From: Eisenbergiella porci
GTDB lineage: Bacteria > Bacillota > Clostridia > Lachnospirales > Lachnospiraceae
Direction of reading: 5' to 3'
Assembly (NCBI RefSeq): GCF_009696275.1
Contig: NZ_VUMI01000049.1
Location: 1-41,598 of the forward strand
DNA length: 41,598 bases
Shown here one piece after another: positions 1 through 10,159 of the stretch (positions are counted from its first letter, which is position 1; the number at the start of each line of letters is the position of its first letter). Made by a program: the position numbers and the translations under genes. The notes below the pieces were generated by a model that worked only from the letters and a program-made list of their open reading frames with translations, had not been told where the DNA came from and ran no database searches.

Positions 1-1
1 G

Positions 2-145
2 TATATTCGTTTTCACTCTGGATCTGTCTACGAATATTATGATGTACCTTCATCCGTGTATAACGGACTTATGTCGGCATCTTCTAAAGGTACATACCAT
101 GCTGATTTTATCAAAAACAGATATAGGTACCGCAGAGTCGGCTAA
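2..145 (+). CDS. KTSC-domain protein, C-terminal part (5' end outside window)
   Basis: The frame is open from the left edge to TAA at 143-145, so only the last 47 residues are visible. They match the KTSC domain: SGSVYEYYDVP, then SKGTYHADFI and a terminal YRYRRV. KTSC domains are short modules found alone or fused to other domains in phages and bacteria; their function is not firmly established. The gene lies on the plus strand, opposite to the prophage late genes, and its last four bases overlap the end of the convergent small gene at 142-288. The start, promoter and full length cannot be seen. Family assignment is by pattern recognition. Confidence 0.7.
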   Translation, partial: YIRFHSGSVYEYYDVPSSVYNGLMSASSKGTYHADFIKNRYRYRRVG

Positions 146-288
146 TCGGTAATGATGAGAACAATGGCGGGGCCATTTACCAAAATTTCATTGTTTTGGT
201 AAGGCTCCGTACATTGGCAGGTAACTCCCTCTCTCTTCTTTATTTCTTCCACCAATTCATATGTTTTATATTTTTCTATGTCATTCAT
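142..288 (-). CDS. BC1881 family small phage protein
   Basis: A 48-residue reading frame with ATG at 286-288 and TAG at 142-144, preceded by a purine-rich stretch (GAGAGAAG) that can act as ribosome binding site. The pattern ELVEEIKKREGV near the N-terminus and NGPAIVLIITD at the C-terminus fits the BC1881 family, short proteins of unknown function common in Firmicutes phages. An imperfect inverted repeat (169-185 with 194-208) lies inside the coding region. The gene sits between the fibre cassette and the KTSC gene. The upstream side overlaps no other plausible gene, and a long plus-strand frame across it is only its antisense. Confidence 0.7.
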   Translation of the reverse strand: MNDIEKYKTYELVEEIKKREGVTCQCTEPYQNNEILVNGPAIVLIITD

Positions 289-321
289 ATCTTCTCTCTT
301 TCTCCGACACTCAGCAGTCGG

Positions 322-339
322 CAGCTAAATCAGAATTTA
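322..339 (+). repeat. inverted repeat, left copy (fibre cassette)
   Basis: CAGCTAAATCAGAATTTA on the plus strand; 16 of 18 bases match the minus-strand sequence of 1062-1079. Both copies are read in the same codon phase in the two fibre frames, as a crossover site for C-terminal exchange would need. Confidence 0.6.
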
Positions 340-681
340 GGGAGCCTACTATCCACATGGGATTATTTGACAGACAGCATTGCCGGAAAAGGAACAGCAA
401 CAACTGAATCAATTACTTTATCGCGCCCATTAAGTAGATATAAATTCTTATGCATTGAATTTGAAGTAGAAAAAAATCTACCTAATTACAGAGCTTATAT
501 GTACGGGAATTTAATTCCCGTATCCAAAATGACGCTCGGAAAAATTAAATGGGCTTTAGCCTATAATAATGCCTGGTCTTCAATAAGAATCGAAAAGTTA
601 TCCGATTCAAGTGTAAGTGTTACGCACGAATATAAGAATTATGAAGGTGGGATTGCTTACAGAATCATTGGCATATCGTAA
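322..681 (+). pseudogene. silent alternative C-terminal cassette of the tail fibre
   Basis: An open plus-strand frame ending with TAA at 679-681 encodes about 119 residues of fibre-like sequence (QLNQNL at its start, RAYMYGN and GGIAYRIIGIS further on). It has no start codon with a ribosome binding site and no promoter; the frame upstream of about 310 is antisense to the BC1881 gene. It converges on the expressed fibre gene (690-1361) with eight bases between the two stop codons. Its first six codons correspond in frame to the QLIQNL codons of the expressed gene. I read it as a stored 3' end that would be expressed after inversion of the segment between the repeats at 322-339 and 1062-1079. 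It could instead be a dead remnant. Confidence 0.6.
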
Positions 682-689
682 CGCCCGCA

Positions 690-1361
690 TTACCTAAGCG
701 CAAAATATCGGGCCTGTTCCCCTTTGTGAAGCGAACCACTCAGCGTTATTGTGAATCCGGTATCTGTTATAGTAAGCCATTTATTTTTGGTATATGACGA
801 TCCATCAAAACTATTATAGCTATATTGTTCCGTAAATCCACGAGTGGCTTCATAGCGCCATACAACGCTACTACTATAAGTTTCACTATTGCTCATTATG
901 CAGAGTTTCGATGGTCTGAAACCCAACTCATAGCTGACAGCTACATTTGCACTACTGGGAAGGATAATTTCTCCGAATAGAGCGCTACCCAACGGGACCC
1001 ACACTGAATCAGCACCTCTTACGTACTTAACGCCTTTTTCTTCCTTAAAGGCGAACCCGTTTAAATTCTGAATTAACTGTTTACCTGCCAGTGCCCCCAT
1101 CATGTAGCCGGCCTGCGTATTAGCCGCTATATCGTCAACATTATCTATAATCTTTGAAGCATCTGCAGCCGCATTAACCGCTGCATTGGTCTTATTTATA
1201 TCGGCGGCGCCGAAATTGCTCCCTACTTTTTCATACTGAGTTGCATCCTCCAGACACTTTGTGCCGTCACTGTTATCAGTAAAGGTATACCGTCTTTTCC
1301 CTCCCATTGTTGATTTCAGGACATCGTCCTGATAATTTGTCGGTAACGTTGCTTTCGCCAT
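690..1361 (-). CDS. prophage tail fibre / receptor-binding protein (expressed form)
   Basis: A 223-residue protein with ATG at 1361 overlapping the stop of the preceding gene (TAATG) and a GGTGG site upstream. The N-terminal half is hydrophilic and probably helical (repeated Asn/Ala-rich stretches such as NKTNAAVNAAAD), as in fibre shafts. From QLIQNL (codons at 1079-1062) onward it changes to a beta-rich C-terminus with many Ser, Tyr and Thr, as expected for a receptor-binding tip. It is the last late gene on this strand in the window and is followed tail to tail by an alternative C-terminus. No named domain is recognised; the role is inferred from position and composition. Confidence 0.6.
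   Translation of the reverse strand: MAKATLPTNYQDDVLKSTMGGKRRYTFTDNSDGTKCLEDATQYEKVGSNFGAADINKTNAAVNAAADASKIIDNVDDIAANTQAGYMMGALAGKQLIQNLNGFAFKEEKGVKYVRGADSVWVPLGSALFGEIILPSSANVAVSYELGFRPSKLCIMSNSETYSSSVVWRYEATRGFTEQYSYNSFDGSSYTKNKWLTITDTGFTITLSGSLHKGEQARYFALR
1062..1079 (-). repeat. inverted repeat, right copy (inside fibre gene)
   Basis: The minus strand reads CAGTTAATTCAGAATTTA, matching the plus-strand copy at 322-339 at 16 of 18 positions. It marks the point where the conserved N-terminus of the fibre protein gives way to the variable C-terminus. Confidence 0.6.
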
Positions 1362-1516
1362 TATTTTAATCCACCTTTCTTTGTGCCCAGCCGGTAAGGC
1401 AGGCGATACATATTCGGTTCCTGAACCGTTTCTTTTACGGTTACTTCCACTGTATATTTTTCGCCTACCTTTACTGGATTGGGGGTTATTTTGACTGCTG
1501 TTATTATTACTCCCAT
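1361..1516 (-). CDS. small phage tail-module protein (51 aa)
   Basis: ATG at 1516 preceded by AGAGGT, stop TAA at 1361-1363 overlapping the ATG of the fibre gene, which suggests translational coupling. The first half (TPNPVKVGEKYTVEV) resembles the edge of an Ig-like domain and is similar to the C-terminal stretch of the upstream 303-residue protein (SKNPVSTGEVFTIYV). The C-terminus is basic (GTKKGGLK). It may be a structural linker or a duplicated fragment of the Ig-like protein. No function can be named. Confidence 0.65.
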   Translation of the reverse strand: MGVIITAVKITPNPVKVGEKYTVEVTVKETVQEPNMYRLPYRLGTKKGGLK

Positions 1517-1532
1517 AGCAGTACCTCTATTC

Positions 1533-2444
1533 TTAATCTTCCACTTTTACGTAAATCGTAAATACTTCTCCGGTTGATACAGGATTCTTTGAATATGTAA
1601 CTTCTTTGATTACAGGTGCCTTTGTATCAAGCAGAATAGTCCTTGTTACACTTGAAACTTTACCAGCAGAATCTGTGGATGTAACTACAATCGTATTTGT
1701 CCCTTCTACCAGGGTTAATGTCGTGCTGAAAGCGCCATTGCTTCCCACCTCTACCGCTGCGGCCGTACCGGAATTCAGTTTTACAGTCACAGTACAAGGA
1801 GAAGAGGTCGCATCGTTTGTAGTTCCTGCCACGGTTACCGTTTTGTTATTGGTTGCCAGATTGTTCGTAGGACTGGTCACACTTAACTGAGGCGGTACAG
1901 TATCCACGGTAAATGATACTGCCCTTTGCGTAGCCTTATTCCCATCATAATCTGTGGCATCTACTTTTACTGTATGTGAACCATCTGCAAGTGCTGAAGG
2001 AATAGCATAGGAGCACTGATATCCACCTGTGATAGCTGTCTTAGTAATTCCTGCAGTTACCTTGCTGCCACTGTCAATTGTTATTGCAATCGTATCAGGA
2101 TTTACTCCGGAATCATTATCCGTTACTTTCCATGAGACTGTAGGTTTCGCATTGATTAATTTCTGCCCTGCCGTGGGGGAAGTAATTGTGGATACCGGTG
2201 ATGTTTTTTCATCAACATCCAGTTTCAATGAATTCCCTAAGGTTGCATGTGTATCATTTGCAGTAGCCATATTTCCGGCTGTATCCTCTGCTTTCGCAGT
2301 AACTGGATAATAATGTCCGCTGTTATTATTCCAGGAAGATTTTGAAGGCGCCGTTAACTCCTTAAAATATTTCCCGGATGCTGAATCATAAGAAAGTTCC
2401 GATTCCACTCCATTAACTATTACAACGACTCTTTTAACTGCCAT
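1533..2444 (-). CDS. phage protein with bacterial Ig-like domains
   Basis: A 303-residue, Thr/Ser/Val-rich protein starting MAVKRVVVIVNG. At least two Ig-like modules are visible: one around residues 80-180 (SPVSTITSPTAGQKL ... TVSWKVTDNDSGV ... SHTVKVDATD) and one at about 185-275 (PPQLSVTSPT ... TVTVAGTTND ... NTIVVTSTDSAG). These are extracellular-type beta-sandwich domains often added to phage tail or capsid proteins, where they are thought to bind carbohydrate or host surface weakly. There is no signal peptide, consistent with a virion part. It sits between the baseplate genes and the fibre gene in a tightly packed run (one base to the upstream stop). Confidence 0.75.
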   Translation of the reverse strand: MAVKRVVVIVNGVESELSYDSASGKYFKELTAPSKSSWNNNSGHYYPVTAKAEDTAGNMATANDTHATLGNSLKLDVDEKTSPVSTITSPTAGQKLINAKPTVSWKVTDNDSGVNPDTIAITIDSGSKVTAGITKTAITGGYQCSYAIPSALADGSHTVKVDATDYDGNKATQRAVSFTVDTVPPQLSVTSPTNNLATNNKTVTVAGTTNDATSSPCTVTVKLNSGTAAAVEVGSNGAFSTTLTLVEGTNTIVVTSTDSAGKVSSVTRTILLDTKAPVIKEVTYSKNPVSTGEVFTIYVKVED

Positions 2445-2445
2445 G

Positions 2446-3036
2446 CTATACTTTTACTCCTTTCCAGTCCCCTAAGCGGAAACTCAACCGTGCCAGACCG
2501 GCCTCCAGGTTATCTAATAATATGTTCATCTGCAGGATTGCCCCTTCAAGCCTATTCAATTCTTCCCAGTCAATAAATGGGCCGTTGTCAAAAAATCTGA
2601 CTGTCGGCCCATAATCCTGCGTAAATATATGTTTGTTTATAGTATCCAGGTTCTGCTCAAACAGGTTCCATTCATCAGCATGGTAATCCGTTCGATAGCC
2701 TATTTTATCAGCTCCCATGTCCTGCACCAGGAAGGCGGCATATAGCTCTGAAGCACGTTCGTTTAGGAATTCCAGATTATTTTTTATCCGATTGTAATCC
2801 TCAATATTCACCGGATCGGTCGGCTGCCAATTGGTCTTTGGCGCATGCCATTTTGTCACACCCACCGTTTTATCTGCAATAGCAACATTCCCGCCATCAT
2901 CATAAGCAGATACCCGCAGGTTGTATTCTCCGGCTTTTTCAGGCGCTTCATGGCTTCCGGTATACATTTCAGCGCCGATCCGCTCCAGGCCTTTCCTTAC
3001 ACCGTTAAACGCCGATTCAACCCGTTCTATTTCCAT
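2446..3036 (-). CDS. phage tail/baseplate protein, function unassigned
   Basis: A 196-residue protein whose start overlaps the end of the upstream baseplate gene by 20 bases. The N-terminus (to about residue 60) looks like an Ig/fibronectin-type strand set ending in GEYNLRVSAYDDGG. The rest carries a pattern seen in small Firmicutes phage tail proteins: TDPVNIEDYNRIKNNL, then DWEELNRLEG and a terminal helix. By position it belongs to the baseplate or fibre attachment apparatus. No enzymatic motif is seen. Confidence 0.6.
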   Translation of the reverse strand: MEIERVESAFNGVRKGLERIGAEMYTGSHEAPEKAGEYNLRVSAYDDGGNVAIADKTVGVTKWHAPKTNWQPTDPVNIEDYNRIKNNLEFLNERASELYAAFLVQDMGADKIGYRTDYHADEWNLFEQNLDTINKHIFTQDYGPTVRFFDNGPFIDWEELNRLEGAILQMNILLDNLEAGLARLSFRLGDWKGVKV

Positions 3037-5257
3037 TGTGCAGCACCACCTTTCTCGCCTTCATCTGCCCGTTCCATCCGCCGGAATACTTCAGCGTATT
3101 TTCATAACCGCGAATCATGGGCGCATCCCTCTCCTCATCCTGTTTAAGGTAAAATAAGTCATGAGCATCAATTCGGGGATCGCCGCGGGTTTTCAGCACA
3201 TACTCCACATCCCCCAGGTAATACTCCGTGAGCCATACCTGCAGGTCACTGGCCTGCTCCACGGTGCTTATCAGCGGATTCTTCCACTCAACCACCTTCC
3301 CTGATTGGTTATGCTGAACAGTATAATAATTCTCATCCGTCAGGTATTCACGGCCGGTAAGGCTGTACTTCACAACGGTCTCGGCAGATAATCCGCTGAA
3401 GCGCAGAACAGCATAATAATTACTGCTGTCCACAATCTGACAGTTTACGTTTTCATTATCCACCACGGTCGCCGCCAAGTCATAACTGGCCGCCGTAAAA
3501 TAGACTGTATATTCTGGATTCTCCGGTGATATACTTATTTCTTCTGACTTTAGTTCTTTGTTTTCCTCATTTTCCCGGTATACAGTCCGTTTCACAGAAA
3601 TTTTCTGAATCTTATCTGCTCTTTTCCCGGTTACTGATAACAGCATTCCGCCGCCATAGGTCAGCGTATAGTCCGTAATGTCGCCAATCAAGATATTGTC
3701 CACCGTTATCCGGCTGTTGGGATGTCCGCGGGTAAACACAATCTCCATCCGGTCAAAAAGTTGCATCTGTTCCTGCGTTTCATATACCAGTTCCGTGTCC
3801 GATACCGTCCATTCGGCCACTTTCACACCAGCATTATATGTCCGTATCTGGAATTCTTCCGGAGCTACATTGCGGAATCGGATTAAAAGGCCGTAAGCAA
3901 CAAATGCCGCCTCCAAATCTATCGTAATCTCTGGCGGTTCCTGAAACATGCCGTTTTCATCTGCTATTCCGCTACTGATAAATCCTGTGTTTAGGTAATT
4001 TCCGTCCCGCGGCATAAAATAAAGGCTGCCGTCGGCCACCGAGAAATCATTACTCTGCAGTGCATAGGCATCCTTCTTTTCATCTTTTAATATTTTGCTT
4101 ACGTGACTGTATTCTGTTTCCCCATTACTGGATGATGTCATATCTGGTATGAAGGAGCTACGAATCTGGATAGTCCCGTTCCGGCTCTGCATAAGGGAAC
4201 AGCGGCCGGCATTGGCAACCATTTGTAGCGCTTCCGTGTGCTTAACCACAGGTATGGGATTGTATGCCATAACCCTTTTCAGATATGGATCCAGGTAATA
4301 CTCTTCCACACCGGCATCCCGGAATACATCCTCCGCCAGGTCATATAGGCTGATACCCTGCGGCATGTACCTTCCTCGCCGGTATGTCCCATCCAGGTAG
4401 TCAAACACATCCGTCGCCGTGAACTTGGCTTTCTGCTCATCCGCAGACCATGATTTCAAGTAACTGTTCTGCGGCGGCAGCCACTCTATGCTTCCGTCAT
4501 CCAACTCATAACCAAACTTGACATTCACAGCCTGGCCTATCTCCATAAAAGCCAGGGCGCTGTCCGGGTTATCCGGATTGTAATATCCATCGTAATTATT
4601 AACCGTCAGGGATACGTCCCAGCTTGGCAGGCTGTCAGTGATTGGGGATACATGCTCTTTCATGCTGTAGGATATCACCTGAGAGTCAGTAAAGGCATTG
4701 GCTATGCCACACACAAACTGGTATATCCGCAGCCTTCCCTGCCCATTCACCATTTTTGAAGGCGTGATGCGGAAATAAGACGTCCCACGGAACACATCCT
4801 GTGTTGACCAACATGATTTTGTATTCTCATTGTAGGAATGCGCGCCCTGGTCGTTCTCAATCACAAAATCTGTGGGATAACACTCACCGAAATCTATTGT
4901 CAGCCCCTTGATATCCAGCCCCGTCACGCCGCCGAAGCTGATATACACCGTCCCCAGTAAATCCTCCGTTACAATTCCCTGCGAAAAAATCACTTTTGCC
5001 GGGTCACGGGGAAGGAAATATTTCTTGCCGTCAGCCAGTGTAAAGTCCTGTTCAGCCGTTGCGTAAATATGGTCTATAGCCGTTCCTGTAAATGGGGCAT
5101 CCGCATCTGAAAAGTATGTGAACCGGTTTCGGCTATCGGCAGCGCCAACATGCTTCTGCGCTTCGGAATTGATTACTCCAATATACACATTGATATGCCC
5201 GGGATTACGGAGGATGCTGTTCATGGACTGCTTATACTGCTTACTTACATTTTGCAT
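3017..5257 (-). CDS. phage baseplate / tail structural protein
   Basis: About 746 residues, read from the ATG at 5255-5257; an in-frame TTG 15 bases upstream is less likely because it lies before the stop of the preceding gene. The protein is rich in aromatic and acidic residues with beta-type patterns and shows no catalytic motif. The middle part (WDVSLTVNNYDGYYNPDNPDS, about residues 212-232) is typical of Firmicutes phage baseplate or tail-associated structural proteins encoded after the tape measure gene. In SPP1-like and TP901-like phages this slot holds Dit/Tal-type proteins forming the tail tip. Exact equivalence is not claimed. Confidence 0.6.
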   Translation of the reverse strand: MQNVSKQYKQSMNSILRNPGHINVYIGVINSEAQKHVGAADSRNRFTYFSDADAPFTGTAIDHIYATAEQDFTLADGKKYFLPRDPAKVIFSQGIVTEDLLGTVYISFGGVTGLDIKGLTIDFGECYPTDFVIENDQGAHSYNENTKSCWSTQDVFRGTSYFRITPSKMVNGQGRLRIYQFVCGIANAFTDSQVISYSMKEHVSPITDSLPSWDVSLTVNNYDGYYNPDNPDSALAFMEIGQAVNVKFGYELDDGSIEWLPPQNSYLKSWSADEQKAKFTATDVFDYLDGTYRRGRYMPQGISLYDLAEDVFRDAGVEEYYLDPYLKRVMAYNPIPVVKHTEALQMVANAGRCSLMQSRNGTIQIRSSFIPDMTSSSNGETEYSHVSKILKDEKKDAYALQSNDFSVADGSLYFMPRDGNYLNTGFISSGIADENGMFQEPPEITIDLEAAFVAYGLLIRFRNVAPEEFQIRTYNAGVKVAEWTVSDTELVYETQEQMQLFDRMEIVFTRGHPNSRITVDNILIGDITDYTLTYGGGMLLSVTGKRADKIQKISVKRTVYRENEENKELKSEEISISPENPEYTVYFTAASYDLAATVVDNENVNCQIVDSSNYYAVLRFSGLSAETVVKYSLTGREYLTDENYYTVQHNQSGKVVEWKNPLISTVEQASDLQVWLTEYYLGDVEYVLKTRGDPRIDAHDLFYLKQDEERDAPMIRGYENTLKYSGGWNGQMKARKVVLHNGNRTG

Positions 5258-5259
5258 CC

Positions 5260-5631
5260 CTATACCCCGCAATCTATAATGTTTACTTTACAATTCACAT
5301 AAGTGGTAGGCTTCCCATCCTTATCCACCCAGTAAGGCTCTGCTGACCGGTCCCCTGGATACATTTTGAGAGATATATACTCATCTGTCACCGGGTCAGG
5401 AAATGTCACCGTTGCGAAAAAATTAGAAAATGCCTGCAATATGAATTTCCACTGCTTGGCAGTCAGCATCGGCCAGACAAGCGCGTTAATTTTATACTGG
5501 TCACGGCCGATCCGCTGCGCAACCACCTCGGCCTTTGCGTTCCTTGTGCTGTCAACCGGTGTGGTAACGATTATATTGCATCCACGGGCCGGATACGGGA
5601 ACTCTACTCCATTCACGTAGATATACGCCAT
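5260..5631 (-). CDS. small tail protein (DUF6711-like)
   Basis: 123 residues from ATG at 5629-5631, preceded by GGAAGGAAG; an in-frame codon six residues upstream lacks a better site. The start MAYIYVNGVEFPYPARG and the motif KINALVWPMLTAKQW resemble the DUF6711 group of siphovirus proteins, which sit between tape measure and baseplate genes. A role in the distal tail is inferred from position only. The stop is two bases before the ATG of the next gene, so the pair is probably coupled. Confidence 0.6.
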   Translation of the reverse strand: MAYIYVNGVEFPYPARGCNIIVTTPVDSTRNAKAEVVAQRIGRDQYKINALVWPMLTAKQWKFILQAFSNFFATVTFPDPVTDEYISLKMYPGDRSAEPYWVDKDGKPTTYVNCKVNIIDCGV

Positions 5632-5680
5632 TTTCTCACTTCCTTCCAATAAATAGGGGACACCCGAAGGTGCCCCATCA

Positions 5681-8600
5681 TTACGTAAAAACTATTCCAT
5701 TTCTTTTGTTTCGTTCACTCAAAGCTTCAAGGCCTTCTCTGGTATCAAATACGACGATACCTTCTTTTTCAAGGATCGCCTGCAGTATTTTCATCATCTG
5801 GGTAAGCATAGAAATCACATCCTGGTTTGCTACCGATACACCTGATGCTATACCCTGTATAATCTGGTCATTATTGGCTACTGCTGTTCGCCTTCCCATC
5901 GTGCCTACAAGTTCAGGCCCTGCCTCGTTTGCAATAAACAAACTGCCTTCCGATGGGAATCCGCCGTTTGCATAAGCTGATACACTCCCTATGCTTACAG
6001 TATTCAGATTTGCCATTTTGCTGACACCAGCAGTCTGAGCCATAGTGTTATACCCGCTGATAAAGGTATTCGCGGCAGATATAACTTTATTCAATCCACT
6101 TTCAAATGCCGATAAAATGCCATTCAAAGTATCATTGATTTTTTCCGATATCCCTTTGAAACCAGTATACATGCCATCTTTCATATTGTTTCCAAATCCC
6201 TGCCACTTTTCAACAGTGAAAAACGGTATGATACTCTCATTCCACCACTTAGTAAAACCTGTTTTCCACAGGACGGAGAAATCATTCCAGCGTTTCATTA
6301 TACCATCACTCATTCCCTGAGATATTGTAAACCACTTTTCCTGAGTGAACCACGGCGTAACGCCTTCCTCCCACCACACAGGCAGTGCTTCTTCGCTCCA
6401 CCATGCAGATGTTATGTTCCACTGGTTCTGAATAGCCTCTGTCATAGGGATAAAGACTTCGCCCCACTTATCCTGTCCGAATAGTTCAAATACACTTTCA
6501 AACCATGTAGTTATGGCCTCATTGGTGGATTCCATATTATCCAGAATCCCATTGTTGAAGCCTTCTACCACATAGGCACCCTCCTGCCAGGAAACCTGCG
6601 AAGGGGAATTAATATCCCATGCCGCTTCTAAGCCTGCTTTCCCTTCACTCGTCCAATCGTTTATGGCCGTACTGTCTTTTGCCGCGTCTCGTATTCCCTT
6701 ATCGAACCCTTCCACTACAAAACGGCCATTGTCATTGCCAACCTGATATCCATCAGGCAATATAGCTTCCAAATCAATTAAATCTTTATCCGATAAGGTT
6801 GCCTGGAATTCTTTGGCCCCGTCCTTCATTCCCGTACCGTACCGAACCATAATACCGCTTCCAAGCTCATAAAAGCCATCATCATCCGGATTTAGGCCGT
6901 TCTGAATTTCGTTATAGATATCTAACGCATCCTGTCCAAGTATTTGTTTGCCATCATCCCCCCAAATACCATGCAATTCATTGATAGCATTCGATGCATC
7001 CAAGACTGATGAAGCATAATCAATGCTGCTCATGGCTGTCTGCATTCCTGTATAAGCTTCACTGACATATAAAATTGAATCTTCTATATCATCATAAGCC
7101 TTTTTCGCGTTTTCCACCGCAAGTTTAGCTTCATCGAAAGCATTTTTAGCTTCATATAAATCCGCGCTACGGCCATTATAATTGTTAAGCATGTCATTAT
7201 ACTTTGCCTGTGCTTCTGAAAGCTGGTCTGTGCTGTCCTTAAGATTCAATTTTGCATCCAGTTCATCTTTGTAAAGGTCAAGAAGTTTATCCTTTGCCGC
7301 CTGCAGCCGATAGTATTCTTCTGTTTTATTAATTAGCCCTTGGAGTGTGTCCTTTTGTATATTTAAGACCCCGGTTTCATCATCGATATAATTTTTCAGT
7401 TCCGGTATTAATTCCACCAGATCCTCAGAATACTGCTTCAATAATTGCTTTTCTGCTGCTGTTTTATTTGTTTTATTCGCAAGATCCACATAACGATCCG
7501 CAAGGTTGCGGGCCATTTCTATTTCTGCAAAACCGGCATTGTCCACATAGTCTTTTGCGATTTGTGCATTTTCGCTGATCCTTTGAGAATTGGCGTTTAT
7601 TTTTTCAGAAAGCTCATGCACCTTATCTGCATACTGTCCTATCGGTGTGTTATTTTGTGCTGCGTTTGATACCGCTATTAGCGCACCTGTTATAATCGCT
7701 AAGCTTCCTGCCATTGCAAGTATCGGATTAGTAGCCATCCATGTTGCCGCTGCTTTAAAAAAATCGTCTAACGCTACATATAGGCCTGTAATTCCTAAGC
7801 TAACTGCATCAATAACTGTTGTCACGGTCTTATACGTAATGAAAGTAACTAATACTCCCTCTATTGCCCCGGCTATACCAGCCAGGACGGTATCAGGTAT
7901 TTTATTTAAGGCACTGAATAATCCGTCAAGCGCTTTGGCAACGCCATTGATAATATCAGCTAAAACCGGGCTTAATACATCTACAAGTCCAAGAGAAAGC
8001 TCAATAAGCCCTCCACCTATGCCAACTACAAATTTTGATATGGCCTCAAAAAATGATTCAAGCGCAACGTTTATCCCGTTCCAGTCTATTTTTTTCCCAA
8101 AGTCAATCAGTACCTCCAGTAAGGAAGGCAGGCCTTTGTTCATCACCCACCTTCCAATAGGTACAAGTAAATCACGATAAAAGCTTAGCATTCCTTTGAA
8201 TACGAGTTTTGATATATCCAATAATACATCATAAAACTGTTTCATCAGGTTACGTAACCGAAGCCAATTGATACTATTTGCCAAATCTGAAGTGATATCA
8301 AGTAAATCAGGAAGCCCATTTTCCAATGTCCATTTTCCTAAAGGTAATAATACATAGATATAGAAGTCTTCCAGCGTCCCACTTATAGCGTCAATAGCAG
8401 GTTTTATAGACGCAGTAAATTTTTCGAATGATTTCATAAACGGCTTAAAATCTAATGTCTTCGTCCATTCTACAGTGGCATCTGCAGCGTTTCGGATATG
8501 CCTGATTACAATTGCAAAAATATCCCTGATATTCTCAAGAATTTTTAAGCCTGTTTCGTTTTCATTCCATGCCATCCGAAAGTTTTTTGCCAAATTTCCT

Positions 8601-10159
8601 GCTATCTGTCCTATATCGCCAATGATATGAAGCACATCAGAAAATATCTGAATGGTTTCTTCCTGGTTCCAAACTGTCAAGAAATCCCTTCCGATATCCT
8701 TTGCCAGTTTTTTTATTTCTCCAAGAGCGTATTTCCAGGAATCCATCACATACTGGACTTCCCGATCCCAGGCTTCCCTCAATGGTGCAAACAACTTTCC
8801 AGTGATGTCCTTAATCTTCTTCGCCAGGTCTTTGTACTTGCCTTCCACCTCCACGGTTTCAAACATGTCGGAAGGGGATACGCCTCCCGCTCCGCCGCCA
8901 GAGTCCTGCTGCTGCTGAATAAAATTCAGCTCATCAATGCCCAGCGTTGCATTTTTGATATCCTTTGCCGCCTTTTTGGCCGCGCTCCCGGTCTTGTCCA
9001 GGCTGGCCGCATAATCCTCATTGATGCCTACTGCCTGTATTACAGTTCCTTTTCCAGTTAAGGCTGCAAACAATTGTCCTATCGCATTGGCTGCCGTAAT
9101 GGCAAGCTGGATTATCTGATTCAGCGCCGGAGCAAATATGTTTAACACCGGTGCGGCCGCGACTGCAAATGCGTTCTGAAGCTGAATTAAACTGGAATGC
9201 AAAAGGGACAAAGACTGGTTTGTCGAATCACTGTACTGTGCCAGATTCTCAAAACCTTTCTTTGCCCCTTCTATTGTGCTGCGCATGATTTGCCTTATCA
9301 GCATCAGCTTAAACATATTCCCCAGACGGAAGATGCTCTTTGACAACTTGTCGGCGCTGAATCGGCAGCCATCCGCGGCGCTCTTATGCTTATGCAGGCC
9401 AGCCGTAACTCCTGCAATTTTCCCCTTCACCTTATCCATCACAGCTGCAGTGCCGCTCATGGCCTTCCGGAAGCGTTCCATACCGGACGCTCCGCCGCTG
9501 CCGGCTTTTTCAAGCCGTTCCTGCGTCTGGGCGGCTTCCCCGCGGAGACGGTCAAGTTTCTGCGTGGCAAGTTCCAGTTCCGCGGCAAGCTTCTTCACTT
9601 CCGCTGTGCTCTCCGGGTTCATCCGTGCCTCTTCCAGTTTCCGGTTCAGGTCAATTACCTTATTTTCAAGTTCATCATACTTCGGATTCAGCTCATCAAT
9701 CTTCCGTATAACTTCATCAAGGCCATGAGGCTTTAGCCCCTGCGCTTCCCAGGAGCGCATTTCAGACAACTTAGACAGCAGCGGCTGCATTTCCTTGTCA
9801 ACAGCGCCCAGCGCTCTCTCTGCCTTTTTCAGCTCCGTTTCAAGGAAGGAAACGGAACTATTCCTTGCCCCGCCGCTGTTCATGGCATCCAACTTATTCC
9901 TCAGATTTTCCACCTTTGCGGCCTGTGCATTGATTGCCTCTGTCTGCTTATTCAGTTTATTTGTAAGAGCGTCAACTTCCTTCCCCGCGGAACCGGTGGT
10001 CACCTTATTAACGGCATCATGGATACGTTCCGTACACTTATTAACTGCCGCAGTAACTTTCTCAGTTTTGGCTTTTACCGCATCGATTTCTTTCTTATAG
10101 GCTTCTGCCTTGGCTTCGATAACTACTTGCAGCCTTTCCAGCGTTGTACCTTCTGCCAT
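5681..10159 (-). CDS. tail tape measure protein
   Basis: The longest gene in the window (1492 residues), directly after the tail chaperone pair, whose stop it overlaps (TAATG). The first 240 or so residues are charged heptad-like coiled coil. Hydrophobic stretches follow near residues 755-835 (such as [17 protein letters not shown] and [18 protein letters not shown]). There are internal repeats: [15 protein letters not shown] is echoed by [15 protein letters not shown], and Trp-rich units ([26 protein letters not shown]) recur near 1270-1340. [19 protein letters not shown] is a common tape-measure motif. Known role: it sets tail length and reaches the host membrane during DNA entry. The length would predict a tail of roughly 200 nm by the usual rule. 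No lysozyme or peptidase motif is seen. Confidence 0.95.
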   Translation of the reverse strand: MAEGTTLERLQVVIEAKAEAYKKEIDAVKAKTEKVTAAVNKCTERIHDAVNKVTTGSAGKEVDALTNKLNKQTEAINAQAAKVENLRNKLDAMNSGGARNSSVSFLETELKKAERALGAVDKEMQPLLSKLSEMRSWEAQGLKPHGLDEVIRKIDELNPKYDELENKVIDLNRKLEEARMNPESTAEVKKLAAELELATQKLDRLRGEAAQTQERLEKAGSGGASGMERFRKAMSGTAAVMDKVKGKIAGVTAGLHKHKSAADGCRFSADKLSKSIFRLGNMFKLMLIRQIMRSTIEGAKKGFENLAQYSDSTNQSLSLLHSSLIQLQNAFAVAAAPVLNIFAPALNQIIQLAITAANAIGQLFAALTGKGTVIQAVGINEDYAASLDKTGSAAKKAAKDIKNATLGIDELNFIQQQQDSGGGAGGVSPSDMFETVEVEGKYKDLAKKIKDITGKLFAPLREAWDREVQYVMDSWKYALGEIKKLAKDIGRDFLTVWNQEETIQIFSDVLHIIGDIGQIAGNLAKNFRMAWNENETGLKILENIRDIFAIVIRHIRNAADATVEWTKTLDFKPFMKSFEKFTASIKPAIDAISGTLEDFYIYVLLPLGKWTLENGLPDLLDITSDLANSINWLRLRNLMKQFYDVLLDISKLVFKGMLSFYRDLLVPIGRWVMNKGLPSLLEVLIDFGKKIDWNGINVALESFFEAISKFVVGIGGGLIELSLGLVDVLSPVLADIINGVAKALDGLFSALNKIPDTVLAGIAGAIEGVLVTFITYKTVTTVIDAVSLGITGLYVALDDFFKAAATWMATNPILAMAGSLAIITGALIAVSNAAQNNTPIGQYADKVHELSEKINANSQRISENAQIAKDYVDNAGFAEIEMARNLADRYVDLANKTNKTAAEKQLLKQYSEDLVELIPELKNYIDDETGVLNIQKDTLQGLINKTEEYYRLQAAKDKLLDLYKDELDAKLNLKDSTDQLSEAQAKYNDMLNNYNGRSADLYEAKNAFDEAKLAVENAKKAYDDIEDSILYVSEAYTGMQTAMSSIDYASSVLDASNAINELHGIWGDDGKQILGQDALDIYNEIQNGLNPDDDGFYELGSGIMVRYGTGMKDGAKEFQATLSDKDLIDLEAILPDGYQVGNDNGRFVVEGFDKGIRDAAKDSTAINDWTSEGKAGLEAAWDINSPSQVSWQEGAYVVEGFNNGILDNMESTNEAITTWFESVFELFGQDKWGEVFIPMTEAIQNQWNITSAWWSEEALPVWWEEGVTPWFTQEKWFTISQGMSDGIMKRWNDFSVLWKTGFTKWWNESIIPFFTVEKWQGFGNNMKDGMYTGFKGISEKINDTLNGILSAFESGLNKVISAANTFISGYNTMAQTAGVSKMANLNTVSIGSVSAYANGGFPSEGSLFIANEAGPELVGTMGRRTAVANNDQIIQGIASGVSVANQDVISMLTQMMKILQAILEKEGIVVFDTREGLEALSERNKRNGIVFT

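Noticed and set aside
196-310. Hydrophobic N-terminal extension of the plus-strand frame ending at 681
   Set aside because: It is the antisense of the BC1881-family gene (142-288), which has a start, a ribosome site and family similarity; the hydrophobic stretch is an artefact of complementing a Lys/Glu-rich helix.
7590-9728. Long plus-strand frames of 140-200 codons across the tape measure gene
   Set aside because: Antisense of a clear coding gene, no ribosome sites, low-complexity Ser/Phe-rich products.
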